A DNA stretch of 64,000 nucleotides from NCBI GenBank assembly GCA_965199335.1, contig CBDAQZ010000004.1, positions 620,001 through 684,000 of the forward strand. The letters are read 5' to 3'. The number at the start of each line of letters is the position of its first letter. Position 1 is the stretch's first letter. Origin of the DNA: CBDAQV01 sp965199335 (GTDB taxonomy: Bacteria > Pseudomonadota > Alphaproteobacteria > CALMVH01). The position numbers and the translations under genes were made by a program. The notes beneath the pieces are model-generated. The model saw nothing but the letters and a program-made list of their open reading frames with translations. It did no database searches and was not told the DNA's origin. This document shows, in pieces, positions 25,566 to 33,364 of the stretch.

Positions 25566-26457
25566 GGATCGCTACAGCCTGTTTCGAAAGGGGGACAAGA
25601 TGCGGCTGACGCATCTTCATGCGCGCGGCCGGAATCGTCCATTCCGCCTTTTCGAGATCGATCTCTTTCCATTCCGCATTGCGCAGCTCGCCCGGCCGTA
25701 CAAACACGAGCGGTGCGAGCTGTAGAGCACATTTCGTGACGAAGTAGCCATGGTAGCTGTCGATCGCACGCAACAGGGGACCGATAGCCTTAGGATCCGT
25801 TATCGCCGCTCTATGCTGCTTTGTGACCGGCGACAGAGCGCCGCGCAGATCGCCCGTAGGATCGCGGTCGGCCCTTCCGGTCGCCACGGCATAGCGAAGG
25901 GCCTGGCTGCAATACATGCGCGCCCTGGCGGCCGTCTCCTTCGCACCTCGATCTTCGATACGGCGTAGTACCTTCAGGATATCGGGCGCCGTGACTTCGG
26001 AGATCGGCTTTTTGCCGATCCAGGGGAAAACGTCTTTCTCGAACAGCGTGAGTTTCCGGGCGCTGCTGTAAGGCGTCCATTTGGGGGCGAATTTCGTTAG
26101 CCACTCGCGCGCAACGATCTCGAAGCTGTTGGCTGTGACGCCATCTCTCGCGGCTTTGACTATCTTCTTTTGCTCGCCAGGATCCACGCCGGAGGCCAGG
26201 AGCTGCCTGGCCGCCTCCCTCTTATCGCGGGCGCCATCGATCCACAGGCCTGTCTCGGCGTGTTTACGCCCGGCGAGGGGCACGTCCGGGTAGACACCAA
26301 AGGCGAGGCGCTTCTCCTTCCCCTCGAAACGATATTTCATCCGCCACAGCTTGCTTCCCTGCGGCGAAATCTCGAGATACAGCCCACCGCCGTCGGCGAG
26401 CTTGTAGATCCTATCCTTGGGCTTTGCAGCGCGGATTCCTGCGTCCGAGAGGGTCAT
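25450..26457 (-). pseudogene. P4-type tyrosine integrase lacking its catalytic C-terminus
   Basis: The frame starts at ATG 26457 with the DUF4102-type N-terminus (MTLSDAGIRAAKPKDRIYKL, then DGGGLYLEISPQGSKLW) and continues through the SAM-like core domain and the first catalytic Arg region (VRPGELRNAEW) to HLVPLSKQAVAIL. There, near 25560-25575, similarity stops. The remaining 40 codons are an out-of-frame reading of the PLD gene. The HxxR box and nucleophilic Tyr, normally about 100 residues further on, are missing. So the enzyme is inactive and the island cannot excise by itself. It is oriented away from the tRNA, as expected for this integrase class. Confidence 0.85.
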
Positions 26458-26518
26458 TTGGGGGCATCCGATGTGGTGACATGACTCGATGCCCCCAGAT
26501 ATGCCCCAAAATGCCCCC
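26455..26518. repeat. Cluster of GATGCCCCC motifs at the integrase promoter and tRNA end
   Basis: Three blocks lie at 26488-26518 in plus orientation (GATGCCCCC-AGAT-ATGCCCC-AAA-ATGCCCCC). One inverted copy (GATGCCCCCAAATG on the minus strand) spans the integrase start codon at 26457. The first two blocks mirror 19654-19674. They are likely integrase arm sites that could also mediate autoregulation. Confidence 0.45.
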
Positions 26519-26623
26519 AGAACGCAACGGAAGTATGCGGATTGGTCCGGAACGAAAATCCTCCAGAAAGCCTTTGTTTCTGAGGTTTGTTCGGAACTAT
26601 GCGGAATTTTTCGGAAGAAGAAA

Positions 26624-26698
<75 letters not shown>

Positions 26699-26787
26699 GT
26701 GCCGGTGGGCGCGGGGTCAACCATACTGAAAACGGTTCGTTCCGCAAGTCTCTCGACCTGTTTCGATATATCGGTTAACACCGTTGG

Positions 26788-27573
26788 ATGAACGATGACC
26801 CGGTGCCGGAAGGAACGACCAGGCGCCGGCTGCCCACGGCCCAGCCGGGCGGCAGCCATGCGCCGCCGATGTTCAACCTGCCGCCGGGCGTCAAGGCGCT
26901 GATCCTGCTGCTGACCGCCATCCACCTGAGCCAGCATCTGATGCCCGACCGGCTGGACATCAAGATCGTGAACGCGCTGGGCTTCCTGCCCGACCGCTAC
27001 TGGCTGATGCTGAACGGCGTATGGGCCGGCCCGCTGTACGAGGCGGTGATGACACCCGTCACCTACATGTTCCTGCACGCCAACTGGGTGCACCTGACGA
27101 TCAACATGATGAGCCTGGCGGCGTTCGGCACCGTGGTCGAGCGCGTCGCCGGGGCGCGCTTCATGCTCGGCCTGTTCCTGCTGTGCGGCGTGATCGGCGC
27201 CTTCACCGAATTCGCCCTGGCCCCCAACACGCACGAGATCATCATCGGCGCGTCGGCCGGCATCAGCGGGCTGTTCGCCGTCGCCTTCATGACGCTGGCG
27301 CGGCAACAGAAGATGTCGCGGCGCAAGCTGGTGCTGGTGATCTCGATCATGCTGCTGATCATGTCGGTCACCGGCGTCGCCGGCGTTCCCGGCGGCATGC
27401 CGGTCGCCTGGGTGGCGCATGTCGGCGGCTTCCTGTCGGGCATGGTGGCCGATGCCAGCATCACCCGGCGCGACGGCGCCAACCCGCTGCACGATCTGGG
27501 CTGGTTCGCGGCCATGATGGCGCTGCCGCTGTTCATCCTGGTGACGAATATCTCGCACTACTTCCAGCAATAG
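26788..27573 (+). CDS. Rhomboid-family intramembrane serine protease
   Basis: A 261-residue polytopic inner-membrane protein with about six transmembrane helices after a 30-residue cytosolic tail. The rhomboid catalytic set is present: HANWVHLTINM supplies the oxyanion residues His102 and Asn106, GASAGISG supplies nucleophile Ser156, and WVAHVGGF supplies His211. It would cleave substrates within their membrane segments; targets are unknown. It starts at ATG 26788, 90 bp after the tRNA, and converges with the small secreted-protein gene 9 bp downstream. Confidence 0.92.
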   Translation: MNDDPVPEGTTRRRLPTAQPGGSHAPPMFNLPPGVKALILLLTAIHLSQHLMPDRLDIKIVNALGFLPDRYWLMLNGVWAGPLYEAVMTPVTYMFLHANWVHLTINMMSLAAFGTVVERVAGARFMLGLFLLCGVIGAFTEFALAPNTHEIIIGASAGISGLFAVAFMTLARQQKMSRRKLVLVISIMLLIMSVTGVAGVPGGMPVAWVAHVGGFLSGMVADASITRRDGANPLHDLGWFAAMMALPLFILVTNISHYFQQ

Positions 27574-27582
27574 AAACCGGGC

Positions 27583-27960
27583 CTAGCGCCCGGCGCCGTC
27601 CACGGTCAGCTTGGGGAAATTGTAGGAGACGATCTTGGGATCGTAGGGGGTCGCGCCGGTGATGTCGAAGGCCTTGCCCCCCGCCGGGATGTTCTGGATG
27701 CCGAACGTGTGGGTGGAAACGACGGCGCCGCTACTGTCCGCGCCCTCCACCGTCACGGTGATCGACACCATGTTCAGGCACATATTCTCGACATAGCCGG
27801 AAATATGGACCACGCCGTCGCGCGGATTGGAATCGTCCTCGACCCCGACCTGGGTATCCTTGAGCGACAGGCGGTCGGCGGCGCAGGCAAAGGCGTGTGC
27901 CGGGTTAAGCGGCATCGTCGCAAACAACGATAGGGCTAATAGACCCAGGCAGAAGCGCAT
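27583..27960 (-). CDS. Small secreted protein, function unknown
   Basis: A protein of about 125 residues with a clear signal peptide (MRFCLGLLALSLFATMPLNP, cleavage after AHA). The mature part of about 100 residues has two Cys, in FACAAD and ENMCLN, likely one disulfide. The rest looks like a beta-sandwich of the FxxAM82-like kind: VVHISGYVEN, SITVTVEGADSSG, THTFGIQNIPAGG. I do not recognise a family. The ATG at 27960 gives a normal signal peptide; an ATG at 27981 would add seven residues. It lies just downstream of rpsU on the opposite side of the rhomboid gene. Confidence 0.6.
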   Translation of the reverse strand: MRFCLGLLALSLFATMPLNPAHAFACAADRLSLKDTQVGVEDDSNPRDGVVHISGYVENMCLNMVSITVTVEGADSSGAVVSTHTFGIQNIPAGGKAFDITGATPYDPKIVSYNFPKLTVDGAGR

Positions 27961-27998
27961 GCGGCCATCCGATGCGGACATGGCGGCAGGACGACGGA

Positions 27999-28205
27999 TC
28001 AGAACCCGTCGCGCTCCTGCTTCTTGCGCAGCATCTTGCGCGAGCGGCGCACGGCCTCGGCCTTCTCGCGCGCCTTGCGCTCGGACGGCTTTTCGAAATT
28101 GCGGCGCAGCTTCATTTCACGGAAGATGCCCTCGCGTTGCATTTTCTTCTTCAAAGCGCGCAACGCCTGATCGACGTTGTTATCGCGCACAAGCACGTTG
28201 ACTAT
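27999..28205 (-). CDS. rpsU: 30S ribosomal protein S21, apparently starting at a non-canonical codon
   Basis: Small basic ribosomal protein S21: VLVRDNNVDQALRALKKKM, then REGIFREMKLRR and a C-terminal Arg/Lys/Glu-rich helix, 65-68 residues depending on start, normal for alphaproteobacteria. The expected start region has no ATG, GTG or TTG at usable distance. A strong AAGGAG (28218-28213) is followed after 7 bases by ATA (28205) and after 10 by GTC (28202); alphaproteobacterial S21 proteins align with their Met at one of these. The nearest GTG (28196) is 16 bases from the Shine-Dalgarno. I give the ATA start tentatively. Rare AUA or AUU initiation is known for a few translation genes; a sequence error is the alternative. 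Confidence 0.85.
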   Translation of the reverse strand: MVNVLVRDNNVDQALRALKKKMQREGIFREMKLRRNFEKPSERKAREKAEAVRRSRKMLRKKQERDGF

Positions 28206-28345
28206 AGCCAGTCTCCTTAAGGAAGCGAATCGCCGGTCACGCCGAAAACCCGCTTGAAATCGGTTATGACGATGTTGATAGCACGATATTTCGGCATATA
28301 ACAAGTCCATTGAGTCGAAAAAGCCGGCAAACCGGGGATCAGCGT

Positions 28346-28864
28346 ATGGCGCTTCTGAAAATAGCCCGCATGGGGCACCCGGTGCTGCGGCAGGTGGCGG
28401 AAACCGTTGCGCAGCCGGACGCCGCCGAAATCCGCCGCATCGCCGACGACATGGTGGAGACGATGCGGGATGCGCCCGGCGTCGGACTGGCCGCGCCGCA
28501 GGTGCACCTGCCGATCCGCCTGATTGTCTTCCGCGCCCCGGACGAACAGGGCGACCTGACCCGCATCGTCCGCCTGGTCAATCCCAGGATCGAGGCGCTG
28601 GAGGAAACGGTCGAACACGGCTGGGAGGGCTGCCTGTCGATCCCGGACCTGCGCGGGGTGGTGCCGCGCTACCGCCGCATCCGCTGGCGCGGCCATTCGC
28701 CCGAGGGCGAGGCGCTGGACGAGGAGGCTGAGGGCTACGCGGCGCGGGTGGTGCAGCACGAGCTGGACCACCTCGACGGCGTGCTTTACCTTGACCGCAT
28801 GGAAAACCTGCGCCTGCTGACCTATCCCGAGCATCTCGCGGCTTTCGAGCAGGAACGGCTGTGA
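28346..28864 (+). CDS. def: Peptide deformylase, first of two
   Basis: A metalloenzyme removing formyl groups from nascent proteins. At 172 residues it has all three motifs: GVGLAAPQ (45-52), EGCLSIP (94-100, metal ligand Cys96) and QHELDH (137-142, His138 and His142 as ligands, Glu139 catalytic). The ATG at 28346 fits homologues; a GTG/ATG-like start at 28310 would add 12 unrelated residues. It overlaps the COQ9 gene (GTGA). A second def at 39305 sits in the canonical def-fmt neighbourhood, so this copy is the accessory one. Confidence 0.9.
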   Translation: MALLKIARMGHPVLRQVAETVAQPDAAEIRRIADDMVETMRDAPGVGLAAPQVHLPIRLIVFRAPDEQGDLTRIVRLVNPRIEALEETVEHGWEGCLSIPDLRGVVPRYRRIRWRGHSPEGEALDEEAEGYAARVVQHELDHLDGVLYLDRMENLRLLTYPEHLAAFEQERL

Positions 28865-29493
28865 GCGACACGACCTCTGAGCGCGACGCTCTGCTGCACA
28901 GGATCCTGGCGCAGGTGCCGTTCGACGGCTGGACCGCCAAGGCGCTGGCCGAGGCCGATCCCGCAGGCGCCGACATGCGCCGGCTGTTCCCGCGCGGCAC
29001 GATCGACATCGTCACCCATTTCGCCGACTGGGCCGACCGCGAGATGGAACGGCGCGTGGCGGGCGGCAAGCTGTCCGGCCTTCGCATCCGCGATACCGTC
29101 GCGCTGCTGGTGAAGGCGCGGCTGGAGGCGCTGGAGCCGCATCGCGAGGCGGTACGGCGGGAGGCCGCCTGGGTCGCCCTGCACGCCCCCGATGCCGGCG
29201 CCCGCCTGCTGTGGCGCAGCGCCGACCGGATGTGGCGGCTGGCGGGAGATACGGCAACCGATTTCAACCATTACAGCAAGCGTGCGCTGCTGTCGGGCGT
29301 GATCGCCTCGACCACGTTGTGCTGGCTGGGCGACGCCACGCCGGACCGGCAGGCGACCCACGATTTCCTGGACCGCCGGATCGAAAACGTGATGCAGGTC
29401 GGCAAGCTTATGGGCAAGGCGAAGGCGGTCGGCCCGGCGCGGCTGCTGGAATCGGCGGCGGCGCTGGCCGGACGGCTGCGATATCGCGGCTAG
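28861..29493 (+). CDS. COQ9-family protein, ubiquinone biosynthesis accessory
   Basis: A 210-residue helical protein of the TetR-like COQ9 fold, which in mitochondria and alphaproteobacteria binds lipid and supports the COQ7 hydroxylation step of ubiquinone synthesis. The hallmark regions are there: RGTIDIVTHFADWADREM, then TDFNHYSKRALLSGVIASTT and the C-terminal FLDRRIENVMQVGK. GTG 28861 overlaps the deformylase stop, giving coupled translation. COQ9 close to rpsU is a familiar alphaproteobacterial arrangement. Confidence 0.85.
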   Translation: MSDTTSERDALLHRILAQVPFDGWTAKALAEADPAGADMRRLFPRGTIDIVTHFADWADREMERRVAGGKLSGLRIRDTVALLVKARLEALEPHREAVRREAAWVALHAPDAGARLLWRSADRMWRLAGDTATDFNHYSKRALLSGVIASTTLCWLGDATPDRQATHDFLDRRIENVMQVGKLMGKAKAVGPARLLESAAALAGRLRYRG

Positions 29494-29571
29494 GATCATT
29501 CGACCGTTGCGCCGCGCTGCCTGCATGGCTAGTCTGCCGCCACATCACACACGCTTTGGAGTTTCAAGCTC

Positions 29572-29844
29572 ATGCAGCAGGTCGTTGCCATGAAGACATC
29601 CTCGTCGGTCGACGTCACATCCGAACGCCTGAAATCGTTCATCGAGCGCATCGAGCGCCTCGAGGAGGAGAAAAAGGGCATCGCTGACGACATCAAGGAT
29701 GTCTTCGCCGAGGCGAAGGGCACCGGCTTCGACGTCAAGATCATGCGCCAGGTGATCCGCCTGCGCAAAATGGAAGCCAACGACCGGCAGGAACAGGAAG
29801 AGCTACTGGACGTCTACATGCGCGCCCTGGGCATGGTGGTCTGA
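29572..29844 (+). CDS. gapR: GapR-like nucleoid-associated protein (DUF2312)
   Basis: A 90-residue coiled-coil DNA-binding protein. GapR of Caulobacter encircles overtwisted DNA ahead of replication and transcription and assists topoisomerases. The sequence matches the family throughout: LKSFIERIERLEEEKKGIAD, then DIKDVFAEAKGTGFDVK and MRQVIRLRKME. GGAG lies 10 bases before the ATG at 29572; an internal ATG at 29590 is the other option. Single copy here, and a strong alphaproteobacterial marker. Confidence 0.9.
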   Translation: MQQVVAMKTSSSVDVTSERLKSFIERIERLEEEKKGIADDIKDVFAEAKGTGFDVKIMRQVIRLRKMEANDRQEQEELLDVYMRALGMVV

Positions 29845-29847
29845 CCC

Positions 29848-30387
29848 CTACCGCTTGAAGAACCGGGTCGATCCGGCGACGATCCCGAAGCCGAGCGCGC
29901 TTTTGACCAGAACCGGGATTATCTGCGATTTCAGGATCGCGGGCGCGGCGGCGGCCAGCGGCGCGAAGCGCGTCATCCAGGCGATGCCCACCGCCAGATA
30001 GGCCAGATGCGCCACGAAGATGACGATCGCCAGCTTCGACCAGGCGGTGTGCGGCCCCTTCGGGGTCAGCTTGCCGGCAACCAGCGCGGCGGCGATCAGG
30101 CCCAGGTTCAGCCCGTTTGTCGGCACATCCAGAAACGGTTCGCCGCTGGCATGGCCGCCCCATACCGCCTGCGGCAGGCCGAGGACCAGCGCCAGCACGT
30201 ACAGGCAGGTGATGATGGCAGCCTGTTTCCAGCCGACCATGATCCCCAGGAGCACGGCCACCATGCTGAGCAGGGTGGTCGGCTTGACGACGAACAGCGG
30301 TACCGGGAAACGCCACGCGACGATCAGCAGCGCCACGCCGCCCGCGATCGCCAGTATCTTCATGCCCATGCCGGGCTGGTCTGCCAT
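29848..30387 (-). CDS. BioY-like substrate-binding membrane protein of an ECF transporter
   Basis: A 179-residue inner-membrane protein with about six helices. It resembles the biotin-specific S component BioY: VVKPTTLLSMVAVLLGIMVG, ALVLGLPQAVWGG, DVPTNGLNLGLIAAA, and ILKSQIIPVLVKSALG near the C-terminus all fall where BioY conserves its PTLQ-like, GLPVF, PTGGYL and PF-gdl-K elements. ECF ATPase and T subunits are not nearby; solitary BioY proteins are known to take up biotin alone. The ATG at 30387 has GGAG six bases upstream, better than the further ATG at 30426. Confidence 0.7.
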   Translation of the reverse strand: MADQPGMGMKILAIAGGVALLIVAWRFPVPLFVVKPTTLLSMVAVLLGIMVGWKQAAIITCLYVLALVLGLPQAVWGGHASGEPFLDVPTNGLNLGLIAAALVAGKLTPKGPHTAWSKLAIVIFVAHLAYLAVGIAWMTRFAPLAAAAPAILKSQIIPVLVKSALGFGIVAGSTRFFKR

Positions 30388-30537
30388 GCTTGTCTCCGCT
30401 GGCTTGGATTTGTTGCTTATGCCCACAGCCTATAGCGCGCATGGCCGCCGAACGGAAGACATAGCGCCCCGCTAAGGCCTCGTTAAACCGGCGCGTAGTA
30501 CACTGGAGCGTTGCAGAACTAGGAAATCGGCGTACGC

Positions 30538-31869
30538 ATGACCTCGGTTACATCTCTTGGCGCACAGGAACTGGGCTATCTCTCGGGGCTATCGGCCACG
30601 CAGGGCTACCAGGTGGTGAACAAGAACATGGCCCAGGCGGTCACGAATTTCGAGAAGACGCCCACCGCCAAGAACGACATCAGCTATTTCGAAGCCAATA
30701 TCGGTAAGCTGAAATCGGTCAACGATTTCCTCGGCAACACGCGGCTTGTCGATTTCGTCCTGTCGGCGTTCGGCCTCGATCAGGAAGACAACTACCAGGG
30801 CCTGATCAAGCAGGTCCTGACGCAGGACCCCAATTCGTCCAAATCGCTGGTCAACCAGCTGACCGACCCCCGCTTCAAGCAGCTGGCGACGGCGCTGGAC
30901 TTCTACGACGACGGGCTAGGCAAGCTTCAGGCCGTCGGCCTGACCGATCCGCAGGGCGCCAGCACGGCGGAGGGCGTCGCCCTGTCGCCGACACTGGGGA
31001 AGATACCGACCGTCGCCGCCAGCACCGCGCCCGCCGTGGGCGTGGGCGTCAGCGGCAACCAGTACCTGGTGCTGCAGAAGCCCGACGGCACCACGGCCTA
31101 TGCCAAGTCGGCCTATTTCACGGTCAATTCCGACAATGAGCTGGCGCTTCCCGACGGCACCACGCTGCAACCTTCCTTCGTCCTGCCTGCCGACACGACC
31201 GCGGTTACCGTGACGTCGAGCGGTTCGATCTACGCCCAGGAAAAGGGGCAGAAATCGCCTACGAGCATCGGTCAGCTGGAAACGGCCACCTTCACCAGCG
31301 GCACCAAATTGTCGCAGGACAAAAACGGCTATTACACGCCGACGACGGGCACGGGTTCGGCGGTCGTCAGCTTCGCCTCCGGGACGACCTATACGTTTGC
31401 CTCGACCATCCAGAACCTGGTCAACGACTACGTACAGAACGAATTCGAAACCGCGGTGGGCGACCAGAATACCGGCGTGCGCGAGGCGCTGTACTTCCAG
31501 CGCACCATCGGTCCGGACGAGGCATCGGCGGCGACATATTCATTGTCGACCCAGGCCGACGTGATCCTGGGCGACTCGGTCCTGTCCGACGTGGTCAGGA
31601 CGGCGCTGAGCCAACCGGCGCAGATCGCCTACGAGCAGTTGAGCCGGCAGGAAAACATCGTGGAGCAGGGCGTCCAGATCAAGCAGCTGCAGAGCAAGAG
31701 CTACGTCGCGCAGTTCACGGCACGCTATCTGACGATCTACGACGCGACATCGGCGGCGGCCAGCGAGGCTGCGAGTTCCCCTGCGCTACAGATACTGTCG
31801 GCGTTCGGCTCCGGTTCGAGCTCGTCGTCGTCCAGTTCCGGCAGTTCAATTCTGAGCCTGTTCACCTAA
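30538..31869 (+). CDS. DUF1217 flagellar protein
   Basis: A 443-residue protein with the DUF1217 pattern near the N-terminus: VNKNMAQAVTNFEKTPTAKN, then DISYFEANIGKLKSVNDFLG and DFVLSAFGLDQED. The Ser/Thr/Gly-rich middle looks surface-exposed or disordered. C-terminal LSRQENIVEQGVQIKQLQSK is a coiled coil like that of flagellar rod, hook and filament proteins, followed by a Ser-rich tail. DUF1217 proteins occur in alphaproteobacterial flagellar gene sets. No other flagellar gene is in the window. No signal peptide is evident, in keeping with type III-like flagellar export. Confidence 0.75.
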   Translation: MTSVTSLGAQELGYLSGLSATQGYQVVNKNMAQAVTNFEKTPTAKNDISYFEANIGKLKSVNDFLGNTRLVDFVLSAFGLDQEDNYQGLIKQVLTQDPNSSKSLVNQLTDPRFKQLATALDFYDDGLGKLQAVGLTDPQGASTAEGVALSPTLGKIPTVAASTAPAVGVGVSGNQYLVLQKPDGTTAYAKSAYFTVNSDNELALPDGTTLQPSFVLPADTTAVTVTSSGSIYAQEKGQKSPTSIGQLETATFTSGTKLSQDKNGYYTPTTGTGSAVVSFASGTTYTFASTIQNLVNDYVQNEFETAVGDQNTGVREALYFQRTIGPDEASAATYSLSTQADVILGDSVLSDVVRTALSQPAQIAYEQLSRQENIVEQGVQIKQLQSKSYVAQFTARYLTIYDATSAAASEAASSPALQILSAFGSGSSSSSSSSGSSILSLFT

Positions 31870-31918
31870 AACGGGCAAGCGACTGGATTTTAGCGCGCAG
31901 GCGTATCATTTTCCCAAT

Positions 31919-33268
31919 ATGGCGACAGATGACGAGCAGAACTCGCTGGGGCAGCGCGTGGGTCGGTATGCGCGCGTAAGCACGGCGATGGGCGGGCTTG
32001 CCGCGCGCGTCGCTGGGGAGAAGCTGCTGGGCATCCCGATCGAGCGCGACGCCCATGCCCGCCAGCTGCGCCAGGCGCTGGGCGGCCTGAAGGGGCCGTT
32101 GATGAAGGTGGCGCAGATACTGTCGACCATTCCCGGCGCCCTGCCCGAGGAATACGCCAAGGAGCTTTCGGCGCTGCAGGCGGACGCGCCCCCCATGGGC
32201 TGGATGTTCGTCAAGCGCCGCATGGCGGCCGAGCTGGGTCCGGACTGGGAGCAGCGCTTCGGTAGCTTCGAGCATGAAGCCGCCGCAGCCGCCTCGCTGG
32301 GTCAGGTGCATCGCGCCACGGCGCATGACGGCACGATTCTGGCCTGCAAGCTGCAATATCCCGACATGCAATCGGCGGTGGAGGCCGACCTGCGCCAGCT
32401 GAAGCTGGCGATGGGCCTGTTCGAATCCTACGATCGCGCCGTGTCGACCGGCGAGGTCCATCGCGAATTGTCCGAACGCCTGCGCGAGGAGCTGGACTAT
32501 CTGCACGAGGCGGAAAACATCCGGCTCTACCAGGACATGCTGGCTGACGAGCCGACGGTGTCGGTGCCCGGTACGATCCCGGAACTGACCACCAAACGGC
32601 TGCTGACCATGCGCTGGCTGGATGGCACGCCGCTGCTGTCGTTCGCCGATGCTGGGCTGGAGGAACGCAACCGGCTGGCCGAGACCATGTTCCGCGCCTG
32701 GTACGTGCCGTTCTATTTTTATGGCATCATCCACGGCGACCCGCATCCCGGCAATTACTCAGTGCGCGCCGATCATGGCATCAACCTGCTGGATTTCGGT
32801 TGCGTGCGCGTCTTCCCGCCCAGCTTCGTAGGCGGGGTGATCGACCTTTATCGTGCCCTCGATACTGGCGACCGGGAGCTTGCCAACCATGCCTACCAGA
32901 CATGGGGCTTCACCAACCTGACGCCGGACTTGCTGGAAGTCCTGAATTTATGGGCCGATTTCCTATACGCCCCGTTGCTGGACAACCGCGAGCGCAGGAT
33001 CGGCGAGGTCGACAGCCACGGCATCTACGGGCGCGACCTGGCCGAAAAGGTGCACAAGGAGCTGCGGCGTCTGGGCGGTGTGCAGATTCCGCGCGAATTC
33101 GTGTTCATGGACCGCGCCGCGCTGGGCCTTGGCTCGGTCTTCCTGCGCCTGAAATCGGAACTGAACTGGCACCGGCTGTTCAACGACCTGATCGCCGATT
33201 TCAGCGTCGAGGCGCTGGCAGGGCGCCAGGCCTCGCTGCTCGCCAGGGCGGGAATCGCCCGTTCCTGA
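31919..33268 (+). CDS. ABC1/UbiB-family atypical kinase
   Basis: A 449-residue protein-kinase-like ATPase of the ABC1/ADCK/UbiB family, linked to ubiquinone synthesis or membrane-lipid homeostasis. Family marks are the N-terminal KxxQ motif (GPLMKVAQILS), the Ala-rich nucleotide loop AAAASLGQVHRA in place of a Gly-rich loop, ACKLQYP with the invariant Lys, ELDYLHEAENI, catalytic HGDPHPGNY and LLDFGCVRVF in place of DFG. It lies apart from any ubiE or ubiB operon, so the specific role is open. A 16-bp tandem repeat follows the stop. Confidence 0.88.
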   Translation: MATDDEQNSLGQRVGRYARVSTAMGGLAARVAGEKLLGIPIERDAHARQLRQALGGLKGPLMKVAQILSTIPGALPEEYAKELSALQADAPPMGWMFVKRRMAAELGPDWEQRFGSFEHEAAAAASLGQVHRATAHDGTILACKLQYPDMQSAVEADLRQLKLAMGLFESYDRAVSTGEVHRELSERLREELDYLHEAENIRLYQDMLADEPTVSVPGTIPELTTKRLLTMRWLDGTPLLSFADAGLEERNRLAETMFRAWYVPFYFYGIIHGDPHPGNYSVRADHGINLLDFGCVRVFPPSFVGGVIDLYRALDTGDRELANHAYQTWGFTNLTPDLLEVLNLWADFLYAPLLDNRERRIGEVDSHGIYGRDLAEKVHKELRRLGGVQIPREFVFMDRAALGLGSVFLRLKSELNWHRLFNDLIADFSVEALAGRQASLLARAGIARS

Positions 33269-33301
33269 TTTGATGCGCCACGCAGGATTTGATGCGCCAC
33301 G
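33267..33301. repeat. Tandem 16-bp direct repeat after the ABC1 kinase gene
   Basis: GATTTGATGCGCCACG occurs twice (33267-33282 and 33286-33301) with a 3-bp spacer, the first copy overlapping the TGA stop. It is probably a small slippage duplication in the 96-bp gap before the next gene. Confidence 0.75.
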
Positions 33302-33364
33302 TTAGTGTTCTTTTAGAGACCCCGCTTTTACCTTAGGGGCTCCAGGACCCCGCCAAGTGAGCCA

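Noticed and set aside
27578..27594. CCGGGC/GCCCGG hairpin between the rhomboid and secreted-protein genes as a terminator
   Set aside because: The stem is only 6 bp, overlaps a stop codon and has no T-run. Such GC palindromes are frequent in this genome.
28206..28310. rpsU starting at the ATG at 28310
   Set aside because: It would add 35 residues unlike any S21 protein, with the strong Shine-Dalgarno inside the coding region, and would overlap the def promoter.
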